From the NCBI GenBank assembly GCA_023435725.1, contig JAEYRD010000240.1, positions 1 through 21,049 of the forward strand: a stretch of DNA of 21,049 nucleotides, given 5' to 3'. This stretch comes from Pseudomonadota bacterium (GTDB lineage Bacteria; Pseudomonadota; Alphaproteobacteria; Rhizobiales; Xanthobacteraceae). Shown here piece by piece: positions 14,925-21,049 of this stretch (positions within the stretch are counted from its first letter, which is position 1; every line of letters starts with the position of its first letter). Both the position numbers and the translations under genes were made by a program. Below the pieces are notes generated by a model. It was not told the origin of the DNA. It saw only the letters and a list, made by a program, of their open reading frames with translations, and searched no databases.

Positions 14925-15781
14925 CACGCCGGCAGACCAATGATGAAGAGATATTCTGCGTCGGCCAGCGCGATCATCGCCTGCGGCTCGGCGGCAATGG
15001 TGTTGCCCGAGATGACCGCAATACCGGCAAGGCCGGCCTTCGCAACGCCCTCGATGGTCCGCGGGCCGATCGTCGGCAGGTCGAAGCGCAGATCCTGCCC
15101 GCTCTTCGGCGCCTTCACCAGCACGCCACGCCCGGTCGCGGCGCGAATGCGGCCTTGCTCGCGCAGGCGCGCCACGCGCGCGAGCAGTGCGTCGGTGCCC
15201 TCGATGTCCTCGATCGCCACCACATGGCCGTCGATCACGACCGCAGCCTGGCCGATGTCGAAGGGACCGAGCGCGGTCAGCACCGCACGTCCGCGCTCGA
15301 TGTCCGTCTTGCTGTTGCCGTTCGGCCAGTTGCGGCTGATGCAGCCCTCGGGCATCAGGAGATCAGGCGCGACATCCTTGATGCCGACCATGCGAAAGCC
15401 GTCCTGCTCGAGGATGCGCCCAACGCCGGACAGCAGATGATCGTCGCCGCCGCGGAAGGCGCGGATGACGTTGCCGAGCAGGCGCAGCGTCTTGAAGTCG
15501 AACCGGATCTCGGACAGCGACGGCCGCACCAGGGTGCCGATGAAGATCAGGTCGCGGCAACCCTCCTCGCGGAACAGCCGCATCGCGCGGCCGAGTTGGC
15601 CGACAGAAATCCAGCGATGGCGGAATTTCTCCACCCGCGCCGGATCGCAGGCGCCCCGCAGCGGAAACAGCACAGGCGTGATGCCGCGCGCGGCGAGCGA
15701 GTCGGCGACCGCGAACGGCATGGCGCCGCCGCCTGCGACCACGCCGACCGGCGATGAAATCTGCCTCGCCGCCGATGTCAT
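14924..15781 (-). CDS. lpxI: UDP-2,3-diacylglucosamine diphosphatase, LpxI type
   Basis: LpxI (DUF1009) hydrolyses UDP-2,3-diacylglucosamine to lipid X and UMP, replacing LpxH in alphaproteobacteria. From the ATG at 15781 it has 285 residues, the usual size. Landmarks are PVGVVAGGGAMPFAVADSLA at the N-terminus, then FRGGDDHLLSGVGRILEQDG in the middle and the C-terminal catalytic domain with VVIDGHVVAIEDIEGTDALL and KAPKSGQDLRFDLPTIGP. The frame is open to 15883, but that part overlaps lpxA and lacks family similarity; the chosen start has a GGGGTGG-like ribosome binding site. It lies 19 bases after lpxA and overlaps lpxB, so the three form one transcript. This enzyme type supports an alphaproteobacterial origin. 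Confidence 0.94.
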   Translation of the reverse strand: MTSAARQISSPVGVVAGGGAMPFAVADSLAARGITPVLFPLRGACDPARVEKFRHRWISVGQLGRAMRLFREEGCRDLIFIGTLVRPSLSEIRFDFKTLRLLGNVIRAFRGGDDHLLSGVGRILEQDGFRMVGIKDVAPDLLMPEGCISRNWPNGNSKTDIERGRAVLTALGPFDIGQAAVVIDGHVVAIEDIEGTDALLARVARLREQGRIRAATGRGVLVKAPKSGQDLRFDLPTIGPRTIEGVAKAGLAGIAVISGNTIAAEPQAMIALADAEYLFIIGLPA

Positions 15782-15800
15782 GTCCGCGGCCACCCCAGGT

Positions 15801-16592
15801 TCACTTTTCGATCGCGGGAAGACAGAGCGGGCGCTTGCCCTTGCCGATGAAGTCGAGGATTTCGGCGATGGCGGGGTCTTCACCGGCGAGCGGCCGCGCC
15901 GCCTCGAGCCGCTCGGCGAAAGTGCCGGGGCCGTAGAAGAGCTTCTGGTAGAACGAGCGCACGGTCGCGAGACGCTGCTTGGTGAACTTGCGCCGCTTCA
16001 TGCCGATCAGGTTGAGGCTCTCGAGCACCGCATATTGGCCGTTCACGAGCCCATACGGGATGACGTCGTCGCGCACGCCGCAGACGCCGCCGACCATTAC
16101 ATACGGGCCGATGCGTGTGAACTGATGCACCGCGGACAGGCCGCCGATATAGACGGCATCGCCGATCTCGCAGTGACCGCCGAGCGTCGCCGAGGTCGCG
16201 AAGATCACGTTGTTGCCGACCACGCAGTCATGGCCGACATGGCTGTTGTTCATGAAATAACCGCCGTTGCCGACGCGCGTCAGCCCGCCGCCCTTGATGG
16301 TGCCGACATTCATCGTCGCGCCTTCGCGGATGGTGCAGCCGGAGCCGATCTCGAGCCTGGTCGGCTCGCCCTTGTAGCTGAGATCCTGCGGCGCTCCGCC
16401 GAGCACGGCGAAAGGAGAGATGACGCAACCGTCGCCCACCGAGGTATGACCGATGACGGTGACCTGCCCGATCAGCTTGCAGTTCGCGCCGACCACGGCA
16501 TTCGGGCCGATGATGCAATAGGGCCCGATCTCGGTGCCCTCGCCGATCACGGCGCCGTCCTCGACACGAGCGGTAGGATCAATCTTACTCAT
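15801..16592 (-). CDS. lpxA: UDP-N-acetylglucosamine O-acyltransferase
   Basis: This enzyme transfers the first 3-hydroxyacyl chain from acyl carrier protein to UDP-GlcNAc, starting lipid A synthesis. The 263-residue length is normal. The N-terminal two-thirds is a left-handed beta-helix of hexapeptide repeats (VEDGAVIGEGTEIGPYCIIG, VVGANCKLIGQVTVIG), the catalytic His is in NNSHVGHDCVVG, and the C-terminal helical region has LNLIGMKRRKF. The ATG at 16592 is preferred over a TTG one codon upstream (16595); no strong ribosome binding site is visible. In many relatives fabZ lies directly upstream, but here a 507-base region with an opposite-strand gene intervenes, so lpxA probably begins its own transcript. 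A possible -35 (TGGACA) exists upstream but has no good -10. Confidence 0.96.
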   Translation of the reverse strand: MSKIDPTARVEDGAVIGEGTEIGPYCIIGPNAVVGANCKLIGQVTVIGHTSVGDGCVISPFAVLGGAPQDLSYKGEPTRLEIGSGCTIREGATMNVGTIKGGGLTRVGNGGYFMNNSHVGHDCVVGNNVIFATSATLGGHCEIGDAVYIGGLSAVHQFTRIGPYVMVGGVCGVRDDVIPYGLVNGQYAVLESLNLIGMKRRKFTKQRLATVRSFYQKLFYGPGTFAERLEAARPLAGEDPAIAEILDFIGKGKRPLCLPAIEK

Positions 16593-16751
16593 CAAGAATG
16601 TCTGATTATCTGTTGATGTCGCTTGGTTTTCCGGTGGTTAGCGCGACTATGCCCGATCTGTCCAGTGACGTATCATATCGGCGTATTTCACGTGCCGGAT
16701 GAGCCGGCCGTCCCAACTCGTCAACACGTTCATGCGGAGCTTTAGCTCATC

Positions 16752-17093
16752 GTGGTCAGGGCCCTGGCAATCCTGCTCGCACAGTTGGTCGCAGCACCGA
16801 TCGTGTCCGAGACGGTCGAGATCGGCGAACGCCGCCTCGACCTCGGTACGTTCGAATGCCGCGACATCACCCGCAGCACGGTACTTCAGCGCGTCTGCTA
16901 CGACCGGGCGCAGCAGGACCTCGTCGTCGCGATCAGCGGCGGATATGATCGCTATTGCAGCGTCCCCGCCGCGACGGTCGAGCGCCTCCTCGGCGCCCCG
17001 TCCATGGGACAGTTCTTCAACCAAAATATCAGGCGGGAGACGACCGGCGAGCGCTTCGGCTGCCGGGCGCGCGAGCCTCTCTCCTCGAGCTAA
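16752..17093 (+). CDS. Small exported KTSC-like domain protein
   Basis: A 113-residue protein from a GTG start; a stop codon lies in frame just upstream at 16743, so the start cannot be much earlier. Residues 1-19 (VRALAILLAQLVAAPIVS) look like a signal peptide, so the mature protein is probably periplasmic. The C-terminal half, GGYDRYCSVPAATVERLLGA then PSMGQFFNQNIR, matches the KTSC domain pattern (Y-Y--VP--v---ll-A-S-G-ffn--Ir). Four cysteines (36, 49, 69, 104) could form two disulphides outside the cytoplasm. GGAG is found about 13 bases upstream, a poor spacing. The gene lies between lpxA and fabZ on the opposite strand and converges on fabZ with a 6-base gap. Its function is unknown; an envelope role is suggested only by export and location. 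Confidence 0.75.
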   Translation: MVRALAILLAQLVAAPIVSETVEIGERRLDLGTFECRDITRSTVLQRVCYDRAQQDLVVAISGGYDRYCSVPAATVERLLGAPSMGQFFNQNIRRETTGERFGCRAREPLSSS

Positions 17094-17099
17094 CCCCGC

Positions 17100-17561
17100 T
17101 CAGTCCGTCAGCATCGCGCCGACGTCGGCTTCCGCGACGACCTGGCCGTTGACCTTGGCGTCGCCGTGAAACCACCACATCGTCTTGCGGCGGCCGAGCG
17201 AGCGCATGTGATACTCGATGGTATCCCCGGGCAGCACGGGCTTGCGGAACTTGCACTTGTCGATGGTGAGGAAATACACCGCGCGCGGCTTCTCGGTGCC
17301 CTCGACCGACGTGATGCCAATGACGCCTGCAGTCTGTGCCATCGCTTCGATCATCATGACGCCGGGATAGACCGGGCGCTCCGGGAAATGCCCCTGGAAG
17401 GCCGGCTCGTTGAAGGTGACGTTCTTGATGCCGATACCGCTGTAATCGGCGCGGATGTTGATCACGCGGTCGATCAGCAGCATCGGAAAACGGTGCGGCA
17501 GAGTCCGGAGGATCGCATTGATATCCACCAGCTCGAACTTAACAGGTGATTCCTCCGTCAT
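17100..17561 (-). CDS. fabZ: (3R)-hydroxyacyl-ACP dehydratase FabZ
   Basis: This enzyme dehydrates 3-hydroxyacyl-ACP in fatty acid synthesis and competes with LpxA and LpxD for the 3-hydroxyacyl-ACP pool. The protein has 153 residues from the ATG at 17561, a normal hot-dog-fold length. The active-site His is in LPHRFPMLLIDRV and the Glu in YPGVMMIEAMAQTAGV; NEPAFQGHFPERPVYPG and FRKPVLPGD are also canonical. The frame is open far upstream, but that part overlaps lpxD in another frame. Its ATG overlaps the lpxD stop as ATGA and has a purine-rich ribosome binding site (GAGGGACGGGA), so it is coupled to lpxD. Confidence 0.96.
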   Translation of the reverse strand: MTEESPVKFELVDINAILRTLPHRFPMLLIDRVINIRADYSGIGIKNVTFNEPAFQGHFPERPVYPGVMMIEAMAQTAGVIGITSVEGTEKPRAVYFLTIDKCKFRKPVLPGDTIEYHMRSLGRRKTMWWFHGDAKVNGQVVAEADVGAMLTD

Positions 17562-18625
17562 TCCCGTCCCTCGTCCTTCGGATCGGCCTTGCTGTCGCGT
17601 ACCAGGCGCTCCACCGCGATGATTTCCTTGAACCACTGTTTGGTAGGCTTGGCAAAAAAACCGCCCCAGCGTCCGTTCGGCGGGATGTCGTCCTTGACGC
17701 CGCTCATCGCGGTGACCTGGGCCCCGTCGCCGATCTTGAGGTGATTGTTGATGCCGACCTTTGCTCCCAGCGCCACGTTGTCGCCGATCGTCAGGCTGCC
17801 GGCGAGGCCGATCTGGGCCGCCAGCAGGCAATTCCGGCCGATCGTCACATTGTGGCCGATCTGGACCTGGTTGTCGATTTTGGTGCCCTCTCCGATCACG
17901 GTGTCGCGCAAGGACCCGCGATCGATGGTGGTGCCGGCGCCGACTTCCACATTGTTCTGGATCAGCACCCGGCCGGTCTGGGGCACTTTCAGATGGCCCT
18001 CAGGACCGAAGAAGATGAAGCCATAGCCGTCCTGCCCGATCGAGCAGCCGGGATGGATCAGCACGTCGTTGCCGATCAGAGCGCACTGGATAGCCGTGCG
18101 GGCGCCGACATTGCAGTCCCGCCCGATCTTCACGCCCGGACCGATGACTACGCCGGCACCGATCACGGTGCCGCTGCCGATCTCGACCTCCGGGCCGATG
18201 ACAGCCAGCGGATCGACGACGACGTCGTCCTCGAGCCGCGCCGTGGGGTCGATGATGGCCGACGGTGCGATGCCGTCATTGCCAACCCAGGACTGGGGGC
18301 GCAGCGCATCGCCGTGCCATTCCCGGGCGATTCGGACGAAGGCGCGGAACGGCTGCGCCACCCGCAGCACGGCCACGTGCGCGGGCACCTGGGCCTCGAA
18401 GCGCGGGCTGACGAGGCAAGCTCCGGCCTTGGTCGCCTTGAGCTCATCGGCATATTTGAGGTTGTCGAAGAACGTCAGATGCATCGGGCCGGCTTCGTCG
18501 AGCGAAGCCAGACCCGTGATGACGTGGCCGCCCTTGGCGGCATCGACAAGTTGCGCCTTCGTCAGCGTGGCAATGTCAGCCAGCGCTGAGGCAGGAGGCT
18601 TTTTGAAGAAGGTCGGCTGCGCCAT
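17558..18625 (-). CDS. lpxD: UDP-3-O-(3-hydroxyacyl)glucosamine N-acyltransferase
   Basis: LpxD adds the second (N-linked) 3-hydroxyacyl chain in lipid A synthesis. From the ATG at 18625 the protein has 355 residues (MAQPTFFKKP), the typical length, with GGGGTGGA as ribosome binding site; the frame upstream to 18697 is not family-like. An N-terminal uridine-binding domain (LTFFDNLKYADELKATKAGA) is followed by many hexapeptide repeats of a left-handed beta-helix (IGPEVEIGSGTVIGAGVVIG), with the catalytic His in NQVQIGHNVTIG, and a C-terminal helix (FKEIIAVERLV). The stop overlaps the fabZ start. bamA lies 125 bases upstream on the same strand, and no terminator was found between them, so cotranscription is likely. 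Confidence 0.96.
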   Translation of the reverse strand: MAQPTFFKKPPASALADIATLTKAQLVDAAKGGHVITGLASLDEAGPMHLTFFDNLKYADELKATKAGACLVSPRFEAQVPAHVAVLRVAQPFRAFVRIAREWHGDALRPQSWVGNDGIAPSAIIDPTARLEDDVVVDPLAVIGPEVEIGSGTVIGAGVVIGPGVKIGRDCNVGARTAIQCALIGNDVLIHPGCSIGQDGYGFIFFGPEGHLKVPQTGRVLIQNNVEVGAGTTIDRGSLRDTVIGEGTKIDNQVQIGHNVTIGRNCLLAAQIGLAGSLTIGDNVALGAKVGINNHLKIGDGAQVTAMSGVKDDIPPNGRWGGFFAKPTKQWFKEIIAVERLVRDSKADPKDEGRE

Positions 18626-18750
18626 TCCACCCCGTCGCGGTCCGGCTTCGGCATGAAGCGGCCTGGCCGCATCATGCCTCATCTCTTGGATTGTCACGAT
18701 CCTCTTCGGAAACCGGCTCCACTGATCCGGATCGTGCCGTGCTGATCGAA

Positions 18751-21049
18751 TTAGAACGAAGTGCCGCCGCCGAACCGGAACTCCTGAGTGCGGTCATACT
18801 TGCCCTTGGTGAGCGGCACCGCATAGTCGAAGCGCAGCGGTCCGAATGGTGACTGCCAGATCAGACCGACACCAACCGACGAACGAACGGCATTACCGTT
18901 GTCATACACCAAGCCGGTACAGGTGCCAGGCGTGGCCGGGTTGACCGTCGACGGCGTACAGCTCGAATTCCTGGTCGTGGTCATTTCGTTGGTCAACGAC
19001 CACGTCGTCGGTCCCTGATAGTCGAAGAGACCACCGGCGTCAGCGTAGACTGCGCCCTTCAGACCCACTTCCTTCGGCAGGAACCAGAACGGCATCTGCA
19101 ATTCGAACGACGCGCCCCAATACTTGGTGCCGCCAAGCGCGTCCTGCGTGCCATAGGGATTCAAATCGCGCGGGCCGATGCCGTTCGGGGCAAAGCCGCG
19201 GACAAGGTTCGGCCCCATCTGGAACTGATCGAGCATGCGCAGTTCTTTGCTGCCGATCTGGTTCAGCATGCCGCCTTGGAGGTGGACGAGGCCGACGATG
19301 TCAGACACCAGCGGAGTGTAGTACTTCGCGTCGATGACGGACTTTAGGTAGGACACGTCGCCGCCGACGCCGGCGAAATCCTGCCGGAAGTCGACGAGGA
19401 GGCCGTCGGTCGGGTTCTTGTTGTTGTCCAGCGTGTTGTAGGACAGCGAGTAGCCCAGCGCCGAGGTCAGCGTCTTGCCGCCCGCGAGTTCCTTGCGCAC
19501 CGGCAACGAGGCCTCGCCGTCGCTGTAGCAGCCGAGACCACTGGTCGAGGCGAGGCTCATACCATTGGCATTGGCAAAGGCCGGGCTCGGGTTGAACGCA
19601 GGATTCGGAGTGCCATCAGGCAGGAACTGCACGTTGTTACAGTTCGCCAGGTAAGACGGCAGCGTGATTTCCTGCTGATAGATCGAGTAACGCACCTGGA
19701 GCGCCAGATCTTCACGCAAGGAGAAGCCAAGGCGCGGCGAGAAGCCGAGCGTCTTGGTACCGTAGGAGATGTAGCTGTTGGAGAGCTGCTGGCGCTGATA
19801 GAGGTCGAGGCCCAGCGCAACACGGTAGTCGAGCAGGTACGGCTCGACGAACGACAGCGAGTAGCCGCGTGCGTACTGGCCATAGGTCACCGACGCCTTG
19901 GCGAACAGGCCGCGGCCAAGCAGGTTGCGTTCGGAGACCGAGACTTCCGCGAGCGCACCGTCGGTCGTGGAGTAACCGCCCGAGACCGAGAAGTCACCGG
20001 TCGATTTCTCTTCCATATCGACGATCAGGATGACGCGGTCGCTCGATGAGCCCGGCTCCGTCGTGATCTTCACGGTCTTGAAGTAGTCGAGGTTCTTCAG
20101 GCGCCGCTCGGCACGATCGACCAGCGCGCGGTTGTAGGCATCGCCTTCGGAGATGTCGAACTCGCGGCGGATGACGTAGTCACGGGTGCGCGTATTGCCG
20201 CGCAGGTTGATGCGCTCGATATAGGTGCGCGGGCCCTCGTCGATGTTGAACACGACGGACACGGTGTGCGCCTCGAAGTTGCGATCGCCGCCGGGACGGA
20301 CCACCGCGAAGGCATAGCCGCGGCGCGAAGCCTCGACCTGCATCTCCTCGACCGATTTCTCGACCGATTCGACGTTGTAGAGCGAGCCGACACCGACGCG
20401 CGAGAAGCTACGCAGCGAGCTGGGATCGAAGTTGGGAATGCTGGAGCGGAAATCGACCGCGCCGACACGGTATTGCGAGCCTTCCTCGATCTTGAAGGTG
20501 ACGTTGAAGCCCTTCTTCTCCGGATCGTATTCGGTGAGCGCGGCGACGACCTGGACGTCGGCGAAACCGTTCTTGAGATAGAAGCGGCGGATCAGGTCGC
20601 GGTCTGCCTCGACGCGGTCCGGATCGTAGATGTCGCCGCTCGCGAGGAAGCTCAGCAGATTCGATTCGTGCGTCTTGATCACGTCCCGCAGGCGGTAGCC
20701 CGAGAATGCGTTGTTTCCGATGAACTCGATCGACTTGACGGAGGTCTTGGCGCCCTCCTCGATCGTGAAAACGAGATCGACGCGGTTGTTCGGCTGCTCG
20801 ATGATCTCGGGCGTGACGCGGACGTCGTAACGGCCGGAACGGCGATAGATTTCGGCGATTCGCAGCGTGTCCGACTGCACCATGGCGCGGGAGAAGGTGC
20901 CGCGCGCCTTGGACTGGACTTCAGCGGTGAGCTGCTCGTCCTTGATCTTCTTGTTGCCCTCGAAGGCGACGCGACCGATCACCGGGTTTTCCACCACGGA
21001 GACGATGATCTGTCCGCCGGGGCCGCGGTTGATTCGCACGTCCTGGAAC
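18751..21049 (-). CDS. bamA: Outer-membrane protein assembly factor BamA (5' end outside window)
   Basis: BamA is the core of the BAM machine, which folds and inserts beta-barrel proteins into the outer membrane. About 766 residues are visible; the frame remains open to the window edge (the last bases read F-Q-D-V-R-I-N), so the signal peptide and start of POTRA 1 are missing. Several POTRA domains follow (VIGRVAFEGNKKIKDEQL, IEFIGNNAFSGYRLRDVIKT, RINLRGNTRTRDYVIRREFD), then the 16-stranded barrel. The barrel has the VRGF motif of loop 6 (NLVRGFAPNGIG, near 19180-19210) and ends in FGGGTSF with the terminal aromatic residue expected of outer-membrane barrels. An insert with two Cys (NCNN, GLGC) lies in a barrel loop around 19510-19640. 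bamA followed by lpxD and fabZ is the usual proteobacterial order. Confidence 0.96.
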   Translation of the reverse strand, partial: FQDVRINRGPGGQIIVSVVENPVIGRVAFEGNKKIKDEQLTAEVQSKARGTFSRAMVQSDTLRIAEIYRRSGRYDVRVTPEIIEQPNNRVDLVFTIEEGAKTSVKSIEFIGNNAFSGYRLRDVIKTHESNLLSFLASGDIYDPDRVEADRDLIRRFYLKNGFADVQVVAALTEYDPEKKGFNVTFKIEEGSQYRVGAVDFRSSIPNFDPSSLRSFSRVGVGSLYNVESVEKSVEEMQVEASRRGYAFAVVRPGGDRNFEAHTVSVVFNIDEGPRTYIERINLRGNTRTRDYVIRREFDISEGDAYNRALVDRAERRLKNLDYFKTVKITTEPGSSSDRVILIVDMEEKSTGDFSVSGGYSTTDGALAEVSVSERNLLGRGLFAKASVTYGQYARGYSLSFVEPYLLDYRVALGLDLYQRQQLSNSYISYGTKTLGFSPRLGFSLREDLALQVRYSIYQQEITLPSYLANCNNVQFLPDGTPNPAFNPSPAFANANGMSLASTSGLGCYSDGEASLPVRKELAGGKTLTSALGYSLSYNTLDNNKNPTDGLLVDFRQDFAGVGGDVSYLKSVIDAKYYTPLVSDIVGLVHLQGGMLNQIGSKELRMLDQFQMGPNLVRGFAPNGIGPRDLNPYGTQDALGGTKYWGASFELQMPFWFLPKEVGLKGAVYADAGGLFDYQGPTTWSLTNEMTTTRNSSCTPSTVNPATPGTCTGLVYDNGNAVRSSVGVGLIWQSPFGPLRFDYAVPLTKGKYDRTQEFRFGGGTSF

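Noticed and set aside
13857..15440. A 527-codon plus-strand frame across lpxB and lpxI
   Set aside because: It spans two well-identified minus-strand genes, including their junction, and has no domain-like sequence.
18724..18733. Palindrome GATCCGGATC between lpxD and bamA
   Set aside because: It has no loop and no T-run, so it is not a terminator; a 10-base palindrome of this composition is expected by chance in G+C-rich DNA.

Overview
The window looks like chromosomal DNA of a Bradyrhizobium-type alphaproteobacterium (order Hyphomicrobiales). The reasons are the high G+C content, the codon use, the block bamA-lpxD-fabZ-lpxA-lpxI-lpxB near gltA and gltX, the use of LpxI rather than LpxH for lipid A, and a GlnRS next to a GluRS. 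The genus is an inference from memory of these families; no search was run. No rRNA, tRNA, CRISPR array, insertion sequence or phage gene was seen.

Layout. (1) 1-2021, minus strand: glnS and, downstream of it, an NTF2-like protein cut by the window edge. (2) 2179-5058, plus strand: gltX and gltA, with a strong intrinsic terminator at 5082-5117. (3) About 5118-13745: an accessory stretch of about 8.6 kb between gltA and lpxB, two housekeeping genes that I recall being close together in related rhizobia. It holds an OmpR-type winged-helix/TolB-like/TPR regulator, a short-chain dehydrogenase remnant, and a divergent catabolic-looking cluster. (4) 13746-21049: the lipid A and outer-membrane block on the minus strand (lpxB, lpxI, lpxA, fabZ, lpxD, bamA), with one opposite-strand gene for a small exported KTSC-like protein between lpxA and fabZ.

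The most interesting part is the divergent cluster at 7013-13738. Leftward run a 12-TM-like permease of unknown substrate, an NAD(P)-type aldehyde dehydrogenase and a GlcG/HbpS-family protein. Rightward run a haem-oxygenase-like diiron protein (HDO; CADD/UndA/TenA-like) with all six expected metal ligands, a plant-type [2Fe-2S] ferredoxin, a 98-residue protein of unknown function, a second ferredoxin, and a GntR/FCD regulator. Two near-identical 13-bp palindromes (GTATAC-N-GTATWC) lie one at each end of the shared intergenic region, which suggests one regulator controls both arms. A reasonable but unproven model is import of a carboxylate or amine, oxidative cleavage by the diiron enzyme with ferredoxin electrons, and oxidation of the resulting aldehyde by the dehydrogenase. 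I cannot name the substrate.

In the envelope block, LpxA, FabZ, LpxD, LpxI and LpxB supply the early steps of lipid A synthesis and BamA inserts outer-membrane proteins. The stops and starts of lpxD/fabZ and lpxI/lpxB overlap, so translation is probably coupled there. The opposite-strand gene splits this block, so lpxA-lpxI-lpxB probably has its own promoter or is reached by read-through antisense to that gene.
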